A stretch of 64,000 nt of DNA, taken from positions 9,457,731-9,521,730 of the forward strand of contig OX438758.1 in assembly GCA_949316235.1 (NCBI GenBank), read 5' to 3'. This document shows positions 21,865-30,535 of this stretch, piece by piece (the stretch's first letter is position 1; each line of letters starts with the position of its first letter). Position numbers and translations under genes: made by a program. This DNA is from Oegoconia quadripuncta. Taxonomy: Eukaryota; Arthropoda; Insecta; Lepidoptera; Autostichidae. Below the pieces are notes generated by a model. The model saw only the letters and a program-made list of their open reading frames with translations, made no database searches and had not been told where the DNA came from.

Positions 21865-22138
21865 TCGGCACGTAAAAAGATCCGTTTATTCCTGTGGGTG
21901 TCGTTAAAGGTGACTATGGGCTTCACATCAAAAAACATCTTTAGACTTACACGTTATAACGGTGATGGGCTCACCCTCTACCACGTGTGCATTTTTGTAT
22001 ATTTCAAAAGGTGAACCGTGGAAGTTGTTTCAAGCATTAAACTTTTTGTGTTTGGAACACCCACAGGGTTTGGGATATCTCTGACCACCCCGTTTGGGAC
22101 GTACCGTTATGTATGTACATATATATATATATATATTA
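21865..22138 (+). repeat. Repeat E copy with (TA)n end
   Basis: One of the longest copies: TCCTGTGGGTGTCGTTAAAG, ACGGTGATGGGCTCACCCTC, AAAAGGTGAACCGTGGAAGT, CTGACCACCCCGTTTGGGAC, ending in TATGTATGTACATATATATA. The TATG/TA tail suggests a 3' end copied by a LINE-type enzyme. No coding capacity. Confidence 0.7.
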
Positions 22139-22649
22139 ACAACTCTTTTGATTATTAGGATGTAGGTATATTTACGTATGTTTCAGATTAACTTTTAACT
22201 TAAATTCTGGTGCATTGTATCTTCTAATGCTATTAGTTATTATATGACTAAGTCATTTCAGATAGTAGATAAACAACCGTACAGAAACCACTAACGCTGC
22301 CAACTTTTTATCAAATTATTAATAGAAAATCACGGAACAAAGCCTTCTAAATTTAGTTCATTGACCTTTTGAAATCAAACTAACGATTTTGTTGTGGTAC
22401 AAAAAAAAAACTCAACAAAAACCTTTTTGTCCATAGAACGGATTAAAACGCTTCGAGTTATCATTTTATTCGGTTGCTAATGACAATATTATTATAAATC
22501 GGACACGTTGTTGCCAAATAACATATTATTACAGACAATAGTTTCTCGTTTTGTTAATATTCAATGGCGGTGATGTTGATGTTAGAACGCAACGAGCAAT
22601 CATTTATCGTAACGATTCGGGTACGGTCAACAATATCAAGCCGAAAGGT
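22139..22649. other. No feature recognised
   Basis: AT-rich spacer. Confidence 0.6.
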
Positions 22650-23440
22650 TTTTTTATAATTAATTAGATACGCGGTTGATCACAATCTAATCTGATGGAA
22701 TGTAACAAGGTGGTCGAAGATGAAGCACTCGATCTCAGTAGATGCCTATGCACCCTGCTCCTGAAGATCCCAAGGTTGTAGGATGCAGGAAAGACTGACG
22801 CCGGAAGGGAGTTCCATGCTTTAGCTGTTCGCATTATGAATGAGGAGTCGAATTTGTGGAATTGTTGCCCACGTCTAGTAATCCGATGATGAAATGGTGA
22901 TAGTGGAATAAGATTATGTAATTACGACGCATGTACACTCACCGAAATGCATCTTCTAAAAGACTGAGAGATATGCGACCTTGCGACTGTATCCGAGACT
23001 GTAATTTAGCAGTCATCGAGTGGTCACCTTTCGGCACGTCGTTCCACAGAATCGAATGCAGCCAGTTGGTACTTGGCTGAATCATCCCAGAAGTGACAGC
23101 AATATTCCATGCACGAGCAGATCTGAGCCTGGTAAAGTACCAAAAGCTTTTTCGGTGTGAAATATCGCCTGTCATATAGCAGAATGCCAAGCTTCTTAAA
23201 CGCTGTTTTAGGTATCCATTCTATGGAGCGCCCCAAAATTTAGGTTGGAGGTAACTTAAAACCCAAAAGGTTGAGATGGTTAGCGATAGTTATATATCCA
23301 TATACATCAAGGTGAGTCAGAGTCAGTTTGATGGTAAACAGACACGCCTGTATTTTGGTGGCATTGAATTTGACAAGGTTGACGTCGCTCCAAACGGTAA
23401 GGTTCAGAGACAGAATCTTTGCAGGATATCAGAAAAATAA
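22650..23440 (-). mobile_element. Jockey-like LINE 2, longest copy
   Basis: The minus-strand 3' end is TTGTGATCAACCGCGTATC near 22675, matching the termini at 12780, 42930, 53985, 60138 and 61498. Upstream on the same strand lies the distal reverse-transcriptase region. It is 5' truncated, and I see no flanking duplication. Confidence 0.75.
22945..23437 (-). pseudogene. Jockey-like RT distal region, broken
   Basis: Minus-strand translation gives, in order, WSDVNLVKFNATKIQACLF, then after an in-frame stop near 23240 IPKTAFKKLGILLYDRRYF and LLVLYQAQICSCMEYCCHFW followed by DDSAKYQLAAFDSVERRAER. After a shift near 23030 comes DHSMTAKLQS. The W...NLV.FN..K.Q block, LYQAQ...MEYC.H.W and ERRA.RL are conserved in Jockey-clade RTs after the catalytic FADD motif, which this truncated copy lacks. 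At least one stop and one frameshift make it dead. Confidence 0.8.
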
Positions 23441-23947
23441 AATCCATATGGAACCCATTCAAAATGAAATGTATTAGAAGAGTAGAAGAGGTTCATAGTA
23501 CAGGCTGCGACCCGTCTGTGACCCTTTCAACTGATCAGATGTTAGAGTAGATGCTGAAGATAGAACACATTTCTAGGAAATTCCTTAAGCCTGCGCCGAG
23601 GGAAATGTGCTAAAACAGCAGTTACTGTTAAGTTGATAAATTCAACAATACTTGATATACACATTTAAAAAAAATACTTTTACCATGACGAAGAATGTCT
23701 AAATATTTACTCCGTGGAAAAATGTTAAAATTATTTATACATTACTCTACAAAATTACGGAAAGTTAGACAAAAATGCAAAAAACGTATGGTGGCGTTAA
23801 GTATTTTTTTAGTTTATAACATTAGAAATCTACGCTTATTTTTAGTTCAACCGAAACAGGAGTATTTATACTACAAATTTACCGTCTCCAATATAAAAAA
23901 TTGTATTAGGCAATTAAGATATGAATTTATCAAAATGCGCTTCAAAT
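23441..23947. other. AT-rich upstream region
   Basis: Lies immediately upstream of the promoter at 23984. A 97-codon frame (23695-23988) runs into the promoter, is Lys/Tyr/Ile-rich as AT-rich chance frames are, and has no motif. Confidence 0.5.
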
Positions 23948-23972
23948 CCGCCATACATTTTTACTATGGCGG
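23948..23972. repeat. 8 bp GC-rich hairpin upstream of promoter
   Basis: CCGCCATA (23948-23955) and its exact inverse TATGGCGG (23965-23972) flank a 9 nt loop, ending 11 bp before the TATA box. It could be a protein-binding dyad or part of a transposon end. Confidence 0.5.
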
Positions 23973-23983
23973 CCGCGCGGCGA

Positions 23984-24017
23984 TATAAAATAATGTCGCG
24001 CATCGCTGTGATTCAGT
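23984..24017 (+). promoter_or_regulatory. Core promoter: TATA box plus initiator
   Basis: TATAAAA at 23984-23990 is followed by the arthropod initiator motif TCAGT at 24013-24017. The T of TATA lies 31 bp before the initiator A (24015), the normal distance for insect RNA polymerase II promoters. A downstream 5' splice site and a start codon fit transcription from here. No clear downstream promoter element is seen at +28 to +32. Confidence 0.55.
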
Positions 24018-25254
24018 CGCCCACAAGTGTTCAGAGCGAGCGCACGTCACTTTGTTGAGCGCAACTATACACACCGATCGCGTCATTTCGTGTACCGGCG
24101 ACGGCCGAAAACGGTGTAAGTATATTTTTCGGAGTTTTAAATAGACTGCTAACTTTTTCTTGCATACAAAAAATACCAAGAGACGTTACAGTAGTGAAGT
24201 ATATGTGATGTATGTACATATTACATTTAGGTTATTGTTCTGTACTTTCATTAAGACATTGGTCAGTTGCGTAGCAACTTTATTCTGGTTTTGTCTGTCA
24301 TGTTATAATTATCATATATTTTTAGTAAAGCTGTCCTTTCTAATAACCTCTCTTTTTTTTTAAATTTTAATTTTAATTTTCTTTTAACCACCGGTTGTCC
24401 GGAAGAGGTCACCGCAGTTGTACAATGTAGTTTATCATAACTGTAGTACCTATATTACTGTTGTTTCATTTCTTGTGCAATAAAGAGTATTCTTTCACTT
24501 ATTTAATCATTCATTATTTTTTCGAAATAAAATTTCGGATTGACAATATATTGGTCTAGTTGGGTGGAGTTCGACAAGATGAGCCAAGTTAAGAAAACTG
24601 CAATGGCGTCATTCATTACAGTAATAAACTATTATTTGTTTCAGTAAAATGGGAAACCGTAAAAAAAGATATTATAAATTAATAAGCAAGACGAGATTCA
24701 AGAAAAAAAATAAAACTACAACGCAAATTGATAATGGTCAGTTCTTGTAATTGTAGCAAATATAAGGTCCAATTTGTACGGTGAATGTAGGTATGTAACA
24801 TAACAAACGACTTTCACTGTGGCGACATGGTTGAAAAAAAATAACAAAAAAATTATTTCCCATCCTAATTTCGATCAGCTGATTGCCGATTTGTTTGGGG
24901 ATTGGGGAGTGAATTTTTTTTTCGACAACGTCGCCATAGTGTAAGTTCTTTCTTATGTTACATAGATACATTCACCGTACACAAGGAACGCACTTATTTC
25001 AATTGGACATTTGATAAGAGTTTTCATAATTGACTGAATAACTTATTTTGGACAACTACTAGTAATGCTGTTTTTTTTAGGAATCTCCGCAAGAAACGTC
25101 TGATTTTGAATTAAATATAGATATTGAAAATGAAGAGCAAGAAGAAATTACAATAAACGGAAACAGAATTATAAATTTTACTTACATTTATCAACAACTA
25201 CAAGAAATTTCAAGTCATAACTCAGCACTTGGTTGTATACATACATACAATCCT
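24015..25254 (+). pseudogene. Interrupted spliced gene, Mutator-like?
   Basis: Model: untranslated exon 1 (24015-24115) with donor GGT|GTAAGT; intron 1 to acceptor TTTGTTTCAG (24644); exon 2 with ATG at 24649 in good context (AAAATGG), encoding MGNRKKRYYKLISKTRFK and further lysines; donor at 24737 (ATG|GTCAGT). Exon 3 begins at 25094 (CGCAAG|AAACG), which keeps the frame. Acceptor TTTTTAG at 25080 would put a stop seven codons on. Exon 3 reads ETSDFELNIDIENEEQEE, then ITINGNRIINFTYIYQQLQE and ISSHNSALGC. The acidic stretch then NGNRIINF.Y...QL resembles N-termini of insect proteins annotated with a Mutator-like transposase domain; that match is from memory. The gene is cut by LINE-M near 25255 and I cannot find its continuation after 26680. 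Confidence 0.45.
24388..24500 (+). mobile_element. LINE-K-like 3' end in intron 1
   Basis: ACCGGTTGTCCGGAAGAGGT to TGCAATAAAGAGTATTC resembles the terminal 3' UTR at 10490 and 11828. It sits inside the proposed intron 24116-24644 in sense orientation, with a T-rich stretch before it. Confidence 0.5.
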
Positions 25255-26680
25255 ATACATCTGGAACTAGACATGTGCACTACGGTGTACCTCAAGGCCA
25301 GTGTATTAGGCCCACTCCTTTTTCTAATATATATAAATGACATTCCGAAATCTACAAATCATCCTATGGTGTTATTTGCCGATGATAGCACTGTGGTATA
25401 TGAGGATGAAGAGGATATCAACAGCAGTCTTTCATCTATCATTGACTGGTTGGAATGTAATAACCTTAAGATTAACCTAGACAAAACGAAAATAATGAAC
25501 TTTAAACAAAGAAACCATTTAAATATGACAACAAAATGTACAATATAATAGTAAAACGGTGGATGAAGCATCAGTAACTCAATTCTTGGGTATTAATATT
25601 GACAGTAACATGGAATGGACGACACAAATAAATGAAGTATGCAAAAAAGTAACAAAGTTCTCATATGCATTACATATCTTAAGCAAAACTGTTAACCGCG
25701 GAGCTGTACTTACGGCCTATCATGGCTACGTAGCTTCTACTCTGAGATATAGTATAATTTTCTGGGGGAATGCCACAGACAATGAACAAGTGTTTATAGC
25801 CCAGAAGCGATGTATAAGAGTTATTTGTAATTTGCGACGCACAGATTCTTGCAAACCCTTCTATAAGCAGCTGAATTTACTCACGGTTCCTTCTATTTAT
25901 ATTTACGAGACTGCAATTTTTGTTCGGTCTAATCCTGAGCATTTTGAACATGTTAAACGAGCACGGCGACGTGATCAGTTACGTTTAGTATCCTGTAAAA
26001 CTACACTTTTTAGAAATAGCATCTTTGCAATGGCACCAATAATATACAATAAGATACCTAAATTCATTCGAGAATTTCATGATCTAAGTACATTCAAGAG
26101 TTCGTTGTTTAAATATTTAATAGAAACACACATTATTCCATTAAAGATTTCTTGAATGACAAATCTGCTTGATTGTTTCTGAGCGGGAAAACAGCACCTA
26201 ATTTAAATTTGCAGTTGTTAATTTGCATTGAGTTACTATTTGACTTGTTATATTATTATTGACTCTATGTGTTGAATAATGTATAAATGACTGAATATAA
26301 TTCATGTTAAATATTCCATGACTATGTAATTTTAATCTAATTTCATTTCAATTTGACATTTTTATTTACCAATTTCAATCGTATTTTACAATTTTAACAT
26401 TGTCCTTAATAATTGACATGGAATTATAATATTAATTTTCGAAGCTAAGCTAATGGGTATCTACTGTAATATATTTGTCTTTTTTTTTTGCAAAAAAATC
26501 CTACCATCTTAGATAAGCCTATGTACCTACCTTAGATAAATAACTAACCATTTTTTTTGTATGCCAAAATGGATCACAATCATCAAAATGGAGTAGATCA
26601 CAGTGTTACTTATACCATAATATTTACTAACATCTTTTATACCTGTGTTTCACATTAATAAATTGAATTGAATTGAACTT
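25255..26680 (+). mobile_element. LINE-M, 5'-truncated non-LTR element
   Basis: The longest LINE in the window. Coding sequence starts inside the RT domain and runs to a stop at 26153-26155, followed by about 500 bp of 3' UTR and an AATTG tandem tail (TAAATTGAATTGAATTGAAC, 26660-26679). The 5' junction lies in exon 3 of the interrupted gene near 25255. It is in sense orientation relative to that gene. Confidence 0.8.
25258..26155 (+). pseudogene. Reverse transcriptase (non-LTR), frameshifted
   Basis: GTRHVHYGVPQG then, after a one-base insertion near 25302, SVLGPLLFLIYINDIP; catalytic LFADDSTVV (FADD at 25375-25386); then WLECNNLKINLDKTKIMNF. A second shift near 25532 leads to TVDEASVTQFLGINIDSNMEW-type sequence, AYHGYVASTLRYSIIFWG, AQKRCIRVICNLRRTDSCKP, YNKIPKFIREFHDLSTFK. 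This is the standard order of motifs 4-7 and the thumb/C-terminus of Jockey/CR1-group RTs. The first 64 codons of the open frame ending at 25548 derive from the host exon, an accidental in-frame fusion. Endonuclease and N-terminal RT are missing. Confidence 0.85.
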
Positions 26681-27310
26681 TTGCGTTTTATAATCTGTAG
26701 ATTTTGCAACATCACCAATAGTTTTACATTATTGATAAACTTTCCTAAAAGATCAATAAAAATTAAATTTAACAAGGATTTTGTTTTAATTTTTAGCACA
26801 TTTGGTCAATATTAAAAAGGAGTAGACAAAGTAAAAATAATTGATACTAAATAGCCCTGAAAATTATTGCGAGAAGAAATCCAATACAACCCCCAATAAA
26901 GAAAATGTGAGTTACATATGTTTACGCTCGGACGGTGTTCGGTCTGCCATACGCACATTCGCATCAAGCGAAATACCTAAACAGCGCGCGCGTCTTTCGC
27001 TCGGCGCAGCCTTAATAGGTCAAAGCTTAAACGTGGCTAATACGTGTGAACACGGGGTATACTGGTTTGTTTTTACATACGATTTTGTTGTTGAAGTTGA
27101 AAGTGCACCAGTCATTTGGATACTACTATTCAGATATTTAAGTATTATTTGTGTAAATCCCATTGGCGTCCATGGCCTCACCTTAGGCTACACTGGAAAC
27201 CAGAGCGTTGTAGTCGTTTTTCCTCACAACTACAACCTATCTGAGATGGGGACTTGATTTGATACCACTGTGCGACACCGAAAACTAGCTACTGTTTACT
27301 TGATTGATTC
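26681..27310. other. Unrecognised; 138-codon open frame
   Basis: Plus frame 26841-27257 is the longest unexplained frame here. Its peptide has no domain I recognise. A CpG-rich core (26925-27015, GCGCGCGCGTCTTTCGCTCG) stands out from the flanks. A possible donor GTGAGT lies at 26906-26911. It could be the far part of the element interrupted by LINE-M, but nothing connects them. Confidence 0.35.
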
Positions 27311-27640
27311 AACCGCCTCCGTGGCTCAATGTAAACAACATTGGGTTTACGATTCGGAGGTCGCGGGTTCGATCCCCAGCGGGGTACATGTTTAAGTACT
27401 CGGTTTGGTTGGGGGTAGGGCATTTTAAATATCCGCCTGGCTAGCTACCACCATCTTATCTAAATCTGCCGCCAAGCAGCAATGTTAATAGCATTGTTGT
27501 GTTCCGGTTGCCAGAGATAAGATAAGATAAAATGTGTTGGGGTTTCCGGGTCAGTACGCTTCCACCTTCGACCTCATCTTCACTTAACATCAAGTGTAAC
27601 TGAGGTCAAGAACCAACCCGTTGTGCAAAAAAATAAATAA
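27311..27640 (+). mobile_element. SINE-B full-length copy 1
   Basis: tRNA-derived SINE of about 330 bp. The A-box-like TGGCTCAATGT is at 27322-27332 and a perfect B box GGTTCGATCCC at 27366-27376. The middle has GGCTAGCTACCACCATCTTA and GCCGCCAAGCAGCAATGTTA. The tail has TTTCCGGGTCAGTACGCTTC, CTTCACTTAACATCAAGTGT and an A-rich end followed by ATG repeats. Other full copies: 37027-37357 (minus), 44418-44728 (plus), 51607-51931 (minus). Confidence 0.85.
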
Positions 27641-28486
27641 AATGATGATGATGAAGTTAAATGGATCAAATAAAGTTTTCTTATTCTTTTGTTCGGTCTG
27701 CTACTATTTTTAGGTCTGTGGTTCCAACAGATTATTAACCACGTCAATAATTTCATATTTCACTTCTTGCGCAAAACATATTCTTTCTATAATTATATAG
27801 TTTATTACCATTATATAGCGAAACACTTAAAAGGTAATTTGAAGATTCTCCTTTCTCTGTCAATTATATTCTAAAATATTATAAATGGATCCCATCAATC
27901 TGGTAGTGTATAATGAAATTCATATACATATACATGCGCTACTTGAATAAATTATACATAGAACTATATACATATTTTTTTTTGAGATAATTATTGGTGT
28001 CTAATTTATGGTTTTTAGTAGCGGAAGGCACGCCTCCCGCGGCTTCGAGCACAACTTAACCTACAAAGTCCATAAAAAGTTAGTAGTTGATTCACGTATT
28101 TTGTAAATATGAATTTACTTTCTATTAACCTGAAATTTAGAAGGAAAGGTAATTACCAGTCAATTGGCCGAGTGACTGACTGATACACGAGTAATTATAA
28201 CATTTTGGAAATTTCTATTGCATGCAGGATAGCTATCACATCGTGAACAACCTATTTTTTATTTTTATTTTATTTTATTCAGGACAACTAACAGCTACGC
28301 AATACAATTATGTTTTATAATCTTATGTGTAAACAATGGAGGTCATTGTGTAACCAACTCCATTATCCACGACAATTTTATATACAAAAAAGAAAGAAAA
28401 GCAATCCGAACCAGTTAATTTAAACCTTAAGTATCACCAATATCCGACAGGACTTCCAAACACTGTATAGAAGGCCATTATTGGAT
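27641..28486. other. No gene recognised
   Basis: AT-rich spacer. A short GC-rich motif GGCACGCCTCCCGCGGCTTC occurs at 28027-28046. Confidence 0.55.
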
Positions 28487-28669
28487 CTAACCTTCACTTC
28501 GCTCCCTCCCCCATAGGGTTAGCTTTTTGGCTTTTTGGATCACATTAGCTACACTCCATTTGCTGGGGGGAAGTGGGGGGTGGATTTCTTTCTTTCCTAC
28601 TTTTTCACCCTTAAATTCCTTCTTTAATTCGTCTGCGGTCCAAGGTGGCAATGGAGTCATGTAGGGCAC
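28487..28669 (-). CDS. Unrecognised short ORF, Pro/Lys-rich
   Basis: A 60-codon minus frame starting MPYMTPLPPWTADELKKEF and ending KKLTLWGRERSEG. It has a proline-rich start, a charged middle and a second PLPPSKW block. Composition (28490-28680) is richer in G+C than the flanks and reads more like coding sequence than most frames here. No family recognised. It may be a mobile-element remnant, and the start is simply the first Met. Confidence 0.2.
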   Translation of the reverse strand: MPYMTPLPPWTADELKKEFKGEKVGKKEIHPPLPPSKWSVANVIQKAKKLTLWGRERSEG

Positions 28670-28892
28670 CGTCTACCTTCAATACGCGCCGTGCAGAGTA
28701 CCACTGTTGATCCTGGCTTAGAGGAGTTGCAGTGGGAGGAGTCCGCACTCCTTTGGGTGGGATCTGTTAGATCTCAGCATCTAAGATTTGCTCTAATCGC
28801 CATGCGAAGTCGGGTTTGCAAGATTTGGGAGCTTCGCACTAATGAAAAATAAATAGCTCTACTGCCCATCATAGGGTTTTCGGAAGCTAGTC
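28670..28892. other. Unrecognised moderately GC-rich segment
   Basis: GTAGGGCACCGTCTACCTTC through GCGAAGTCGGGTTTGCAAGA. Composition resembles the ORF-bearing stretch to its left, so both may belong to one decayed element. Confidence 0.3.
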
Positions 28893-28945
28893 ATACTTTT
28901 TACGGCACCTACAGGAAGAGAGGTTGGTCTTATTTATTCTGGCGG
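28893..28945 (-). repeat. Repeat E fragment
   Basis: TTTTTACGGCACCTACAGGA then AGAGAGGTTGGTC resembles 1-60 and 48402-48470. Confidence 0.45.
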
Positions 28946-29809
28946 TAACCATTTGATCAGGCTAGGTTAGGTATATTACAGAATTCAGAATTATGACAGA
29001 TGACAATCTTTTGCCTGAAGTTCAACCAATATCGGATATGAAAATAGGTGTATCAAACGTTCATTACACTTTTTCCTACATTACATCGCAGAGCGGTAAG
29101 TGTACTGCCGACAAATCAGAATATAATCTGACAATTAGATTATCAAGGTACAAATTGCTCCGTCATCGCAACTCTATTGTATTTGTCGGCTGACGAACAT
29201 TTCTTTTATGTCAGTAGCTCTACTGTTTTGTTGTCCGTAAGTATACGACGGTAGACTTCGGAAACTGTACAGTCATTCTTATAGTTGTTTATTGATTATT
29301 TATAATGCAATTTATAATTTGGGAATTTTATTATTGTTGTCTGAGCTACATAACTAAGTACATAGGGAAGTATAAGGTGCTAATGTTTTGAATTAGGGAT
29401 CTGCGAGCTGTGTGGCTCCCAACAGCTAGAATAAAGCGAATAAGGAATTGGAGTATCGATGAGTATTAGGTAGTTTCATCATTGGTATGAGGATTTCACT
29501 AACTCACTCGCTACGCCGGTTAGGGCAAATCTTCTCAAGGAATGCGATGCAAATCTTTGCTATGGGAGAGACTTATATCCATCAGTGTACTATTAAGGGA
29601 TGAGAGATAAGGGATAACGTTTGCGTAAGATGGATTCAAAATCCTATATCAAATGTTGGAGCTATGAATTCCCATTGTTGTAGATCCTGTGTGAAAACTT
29701 TACTATTTTTTTTTATTCTCCAAAAAGATACGAGAAACATGATTACTACGGTCACGAAAAGACTATTATTTGGCAAGATTAGAGTAGAGCCAAACTGTAT
29801 CTTCCAGTC
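28946..29809. other. No gene recognised
   Basis: Plus frames of 66 and 92 codons (28993-29193, 29664-29942) lack motifs. The second runs into a dispersed repeat. Confidence 0.55.
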
Positions 29810-30185
29810 ATCATTTTCCAGCCCTTATCCCACTATAGGTGGGATCAGCACAACATGTATTCCTCTTCCACTCTCCTCACCCCTTCCATACACACAGCAT
29901 TCCTCAGTCTACCCACACCTACTCCGGTGTTCCTGTCTGTAACTCTCCCATTCATACTTAGCATTCGTCTCGTTACGTGACTTTCATCCGGGCCTCATAA
30001 TATGCCAAAACCATGCTAATCTATTTTGATAAGACAATATAATAACTCTATCTTCCAGTGGGTGTCGTAAAGCCTTCCAAAAATATCTACAGTTGCCAAC
30101 CCACCTATATACTCGGCGTGGCGATTACGGCTCCATGCAGGACAGTCTTATGTCCAGTAGTGGACTTTTATATGTTGTGGTTATG
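29810..30185 (+). mobile_element. LINE-type 3' repeat, two segments
   Basis: 29810-30010 (TATCCCACTATAGGTGGGAT, CTCTTCCACTCTCCTCACCC, GACTTTCATCCGGGCC) and 30050-30185 (CCAGTGGGTGTCGTAAAGCC, GGCGATTACGGCTCCATGCA, GGACAGTCTTATGTCCAGTA) are of types very common in lepidopteran genomes, the second resembling the 3' end of RTE-like LINEs. The family is named from memory. Confidence 0.45.
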
Positions 30186-30439
30186 TATAATGCAATGCAT
30201 AAAATAAAGCAGCTGCCTACATAAAAACCATAAATTAATCTAACACTTATAAAAATGAAATTTCTTTTGTTACTAGCCTTATATCAAACGGTATTAGAAA
30301 GTGAGAATAATGTGCGAAAATTATGATAGTACACGTCATTATAGCTCTAATACAGATAGACAATAACGTCTCATTACAGTACAAAATCATTGCCCGGAGC
30401 AACAATAAATTTTGCATTTTAAACTCTTACATAACACTA

Positions 30440-30535
30440 ATAGGTGTAAAAGCGCAGGCACGGGAATCGAACCTGCACGATGACCTCAACGGGTCACGTA
30501 CCATAATTGATTTACGCCGCGCCGGACTATACATT
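30440..30535 (-). mobile_element. tRNA-like SINE head fragment
   Basis: The inverse B box GGAATCGAACC (30463-30473; minus strand GGTTCGATTCC) is exact. On the minus strand GTCCGGCGCGGCGTAAATCA resembles a degenerate A-box region about 45 bp upstream. The T-stem does not pair as in a working tRNA, so this is a tRNA-derived repeat and not a tRNA gene. It does not match SINE-A, B, C or D. Confidence 0.45.

Noticed and set aside
26841..27257. 138-codon frame as continuation of the interrupted gene
   Set aside because: No shared motif, no verified splice link, and its CpG-rich core does not resemble exon 2 or 3.
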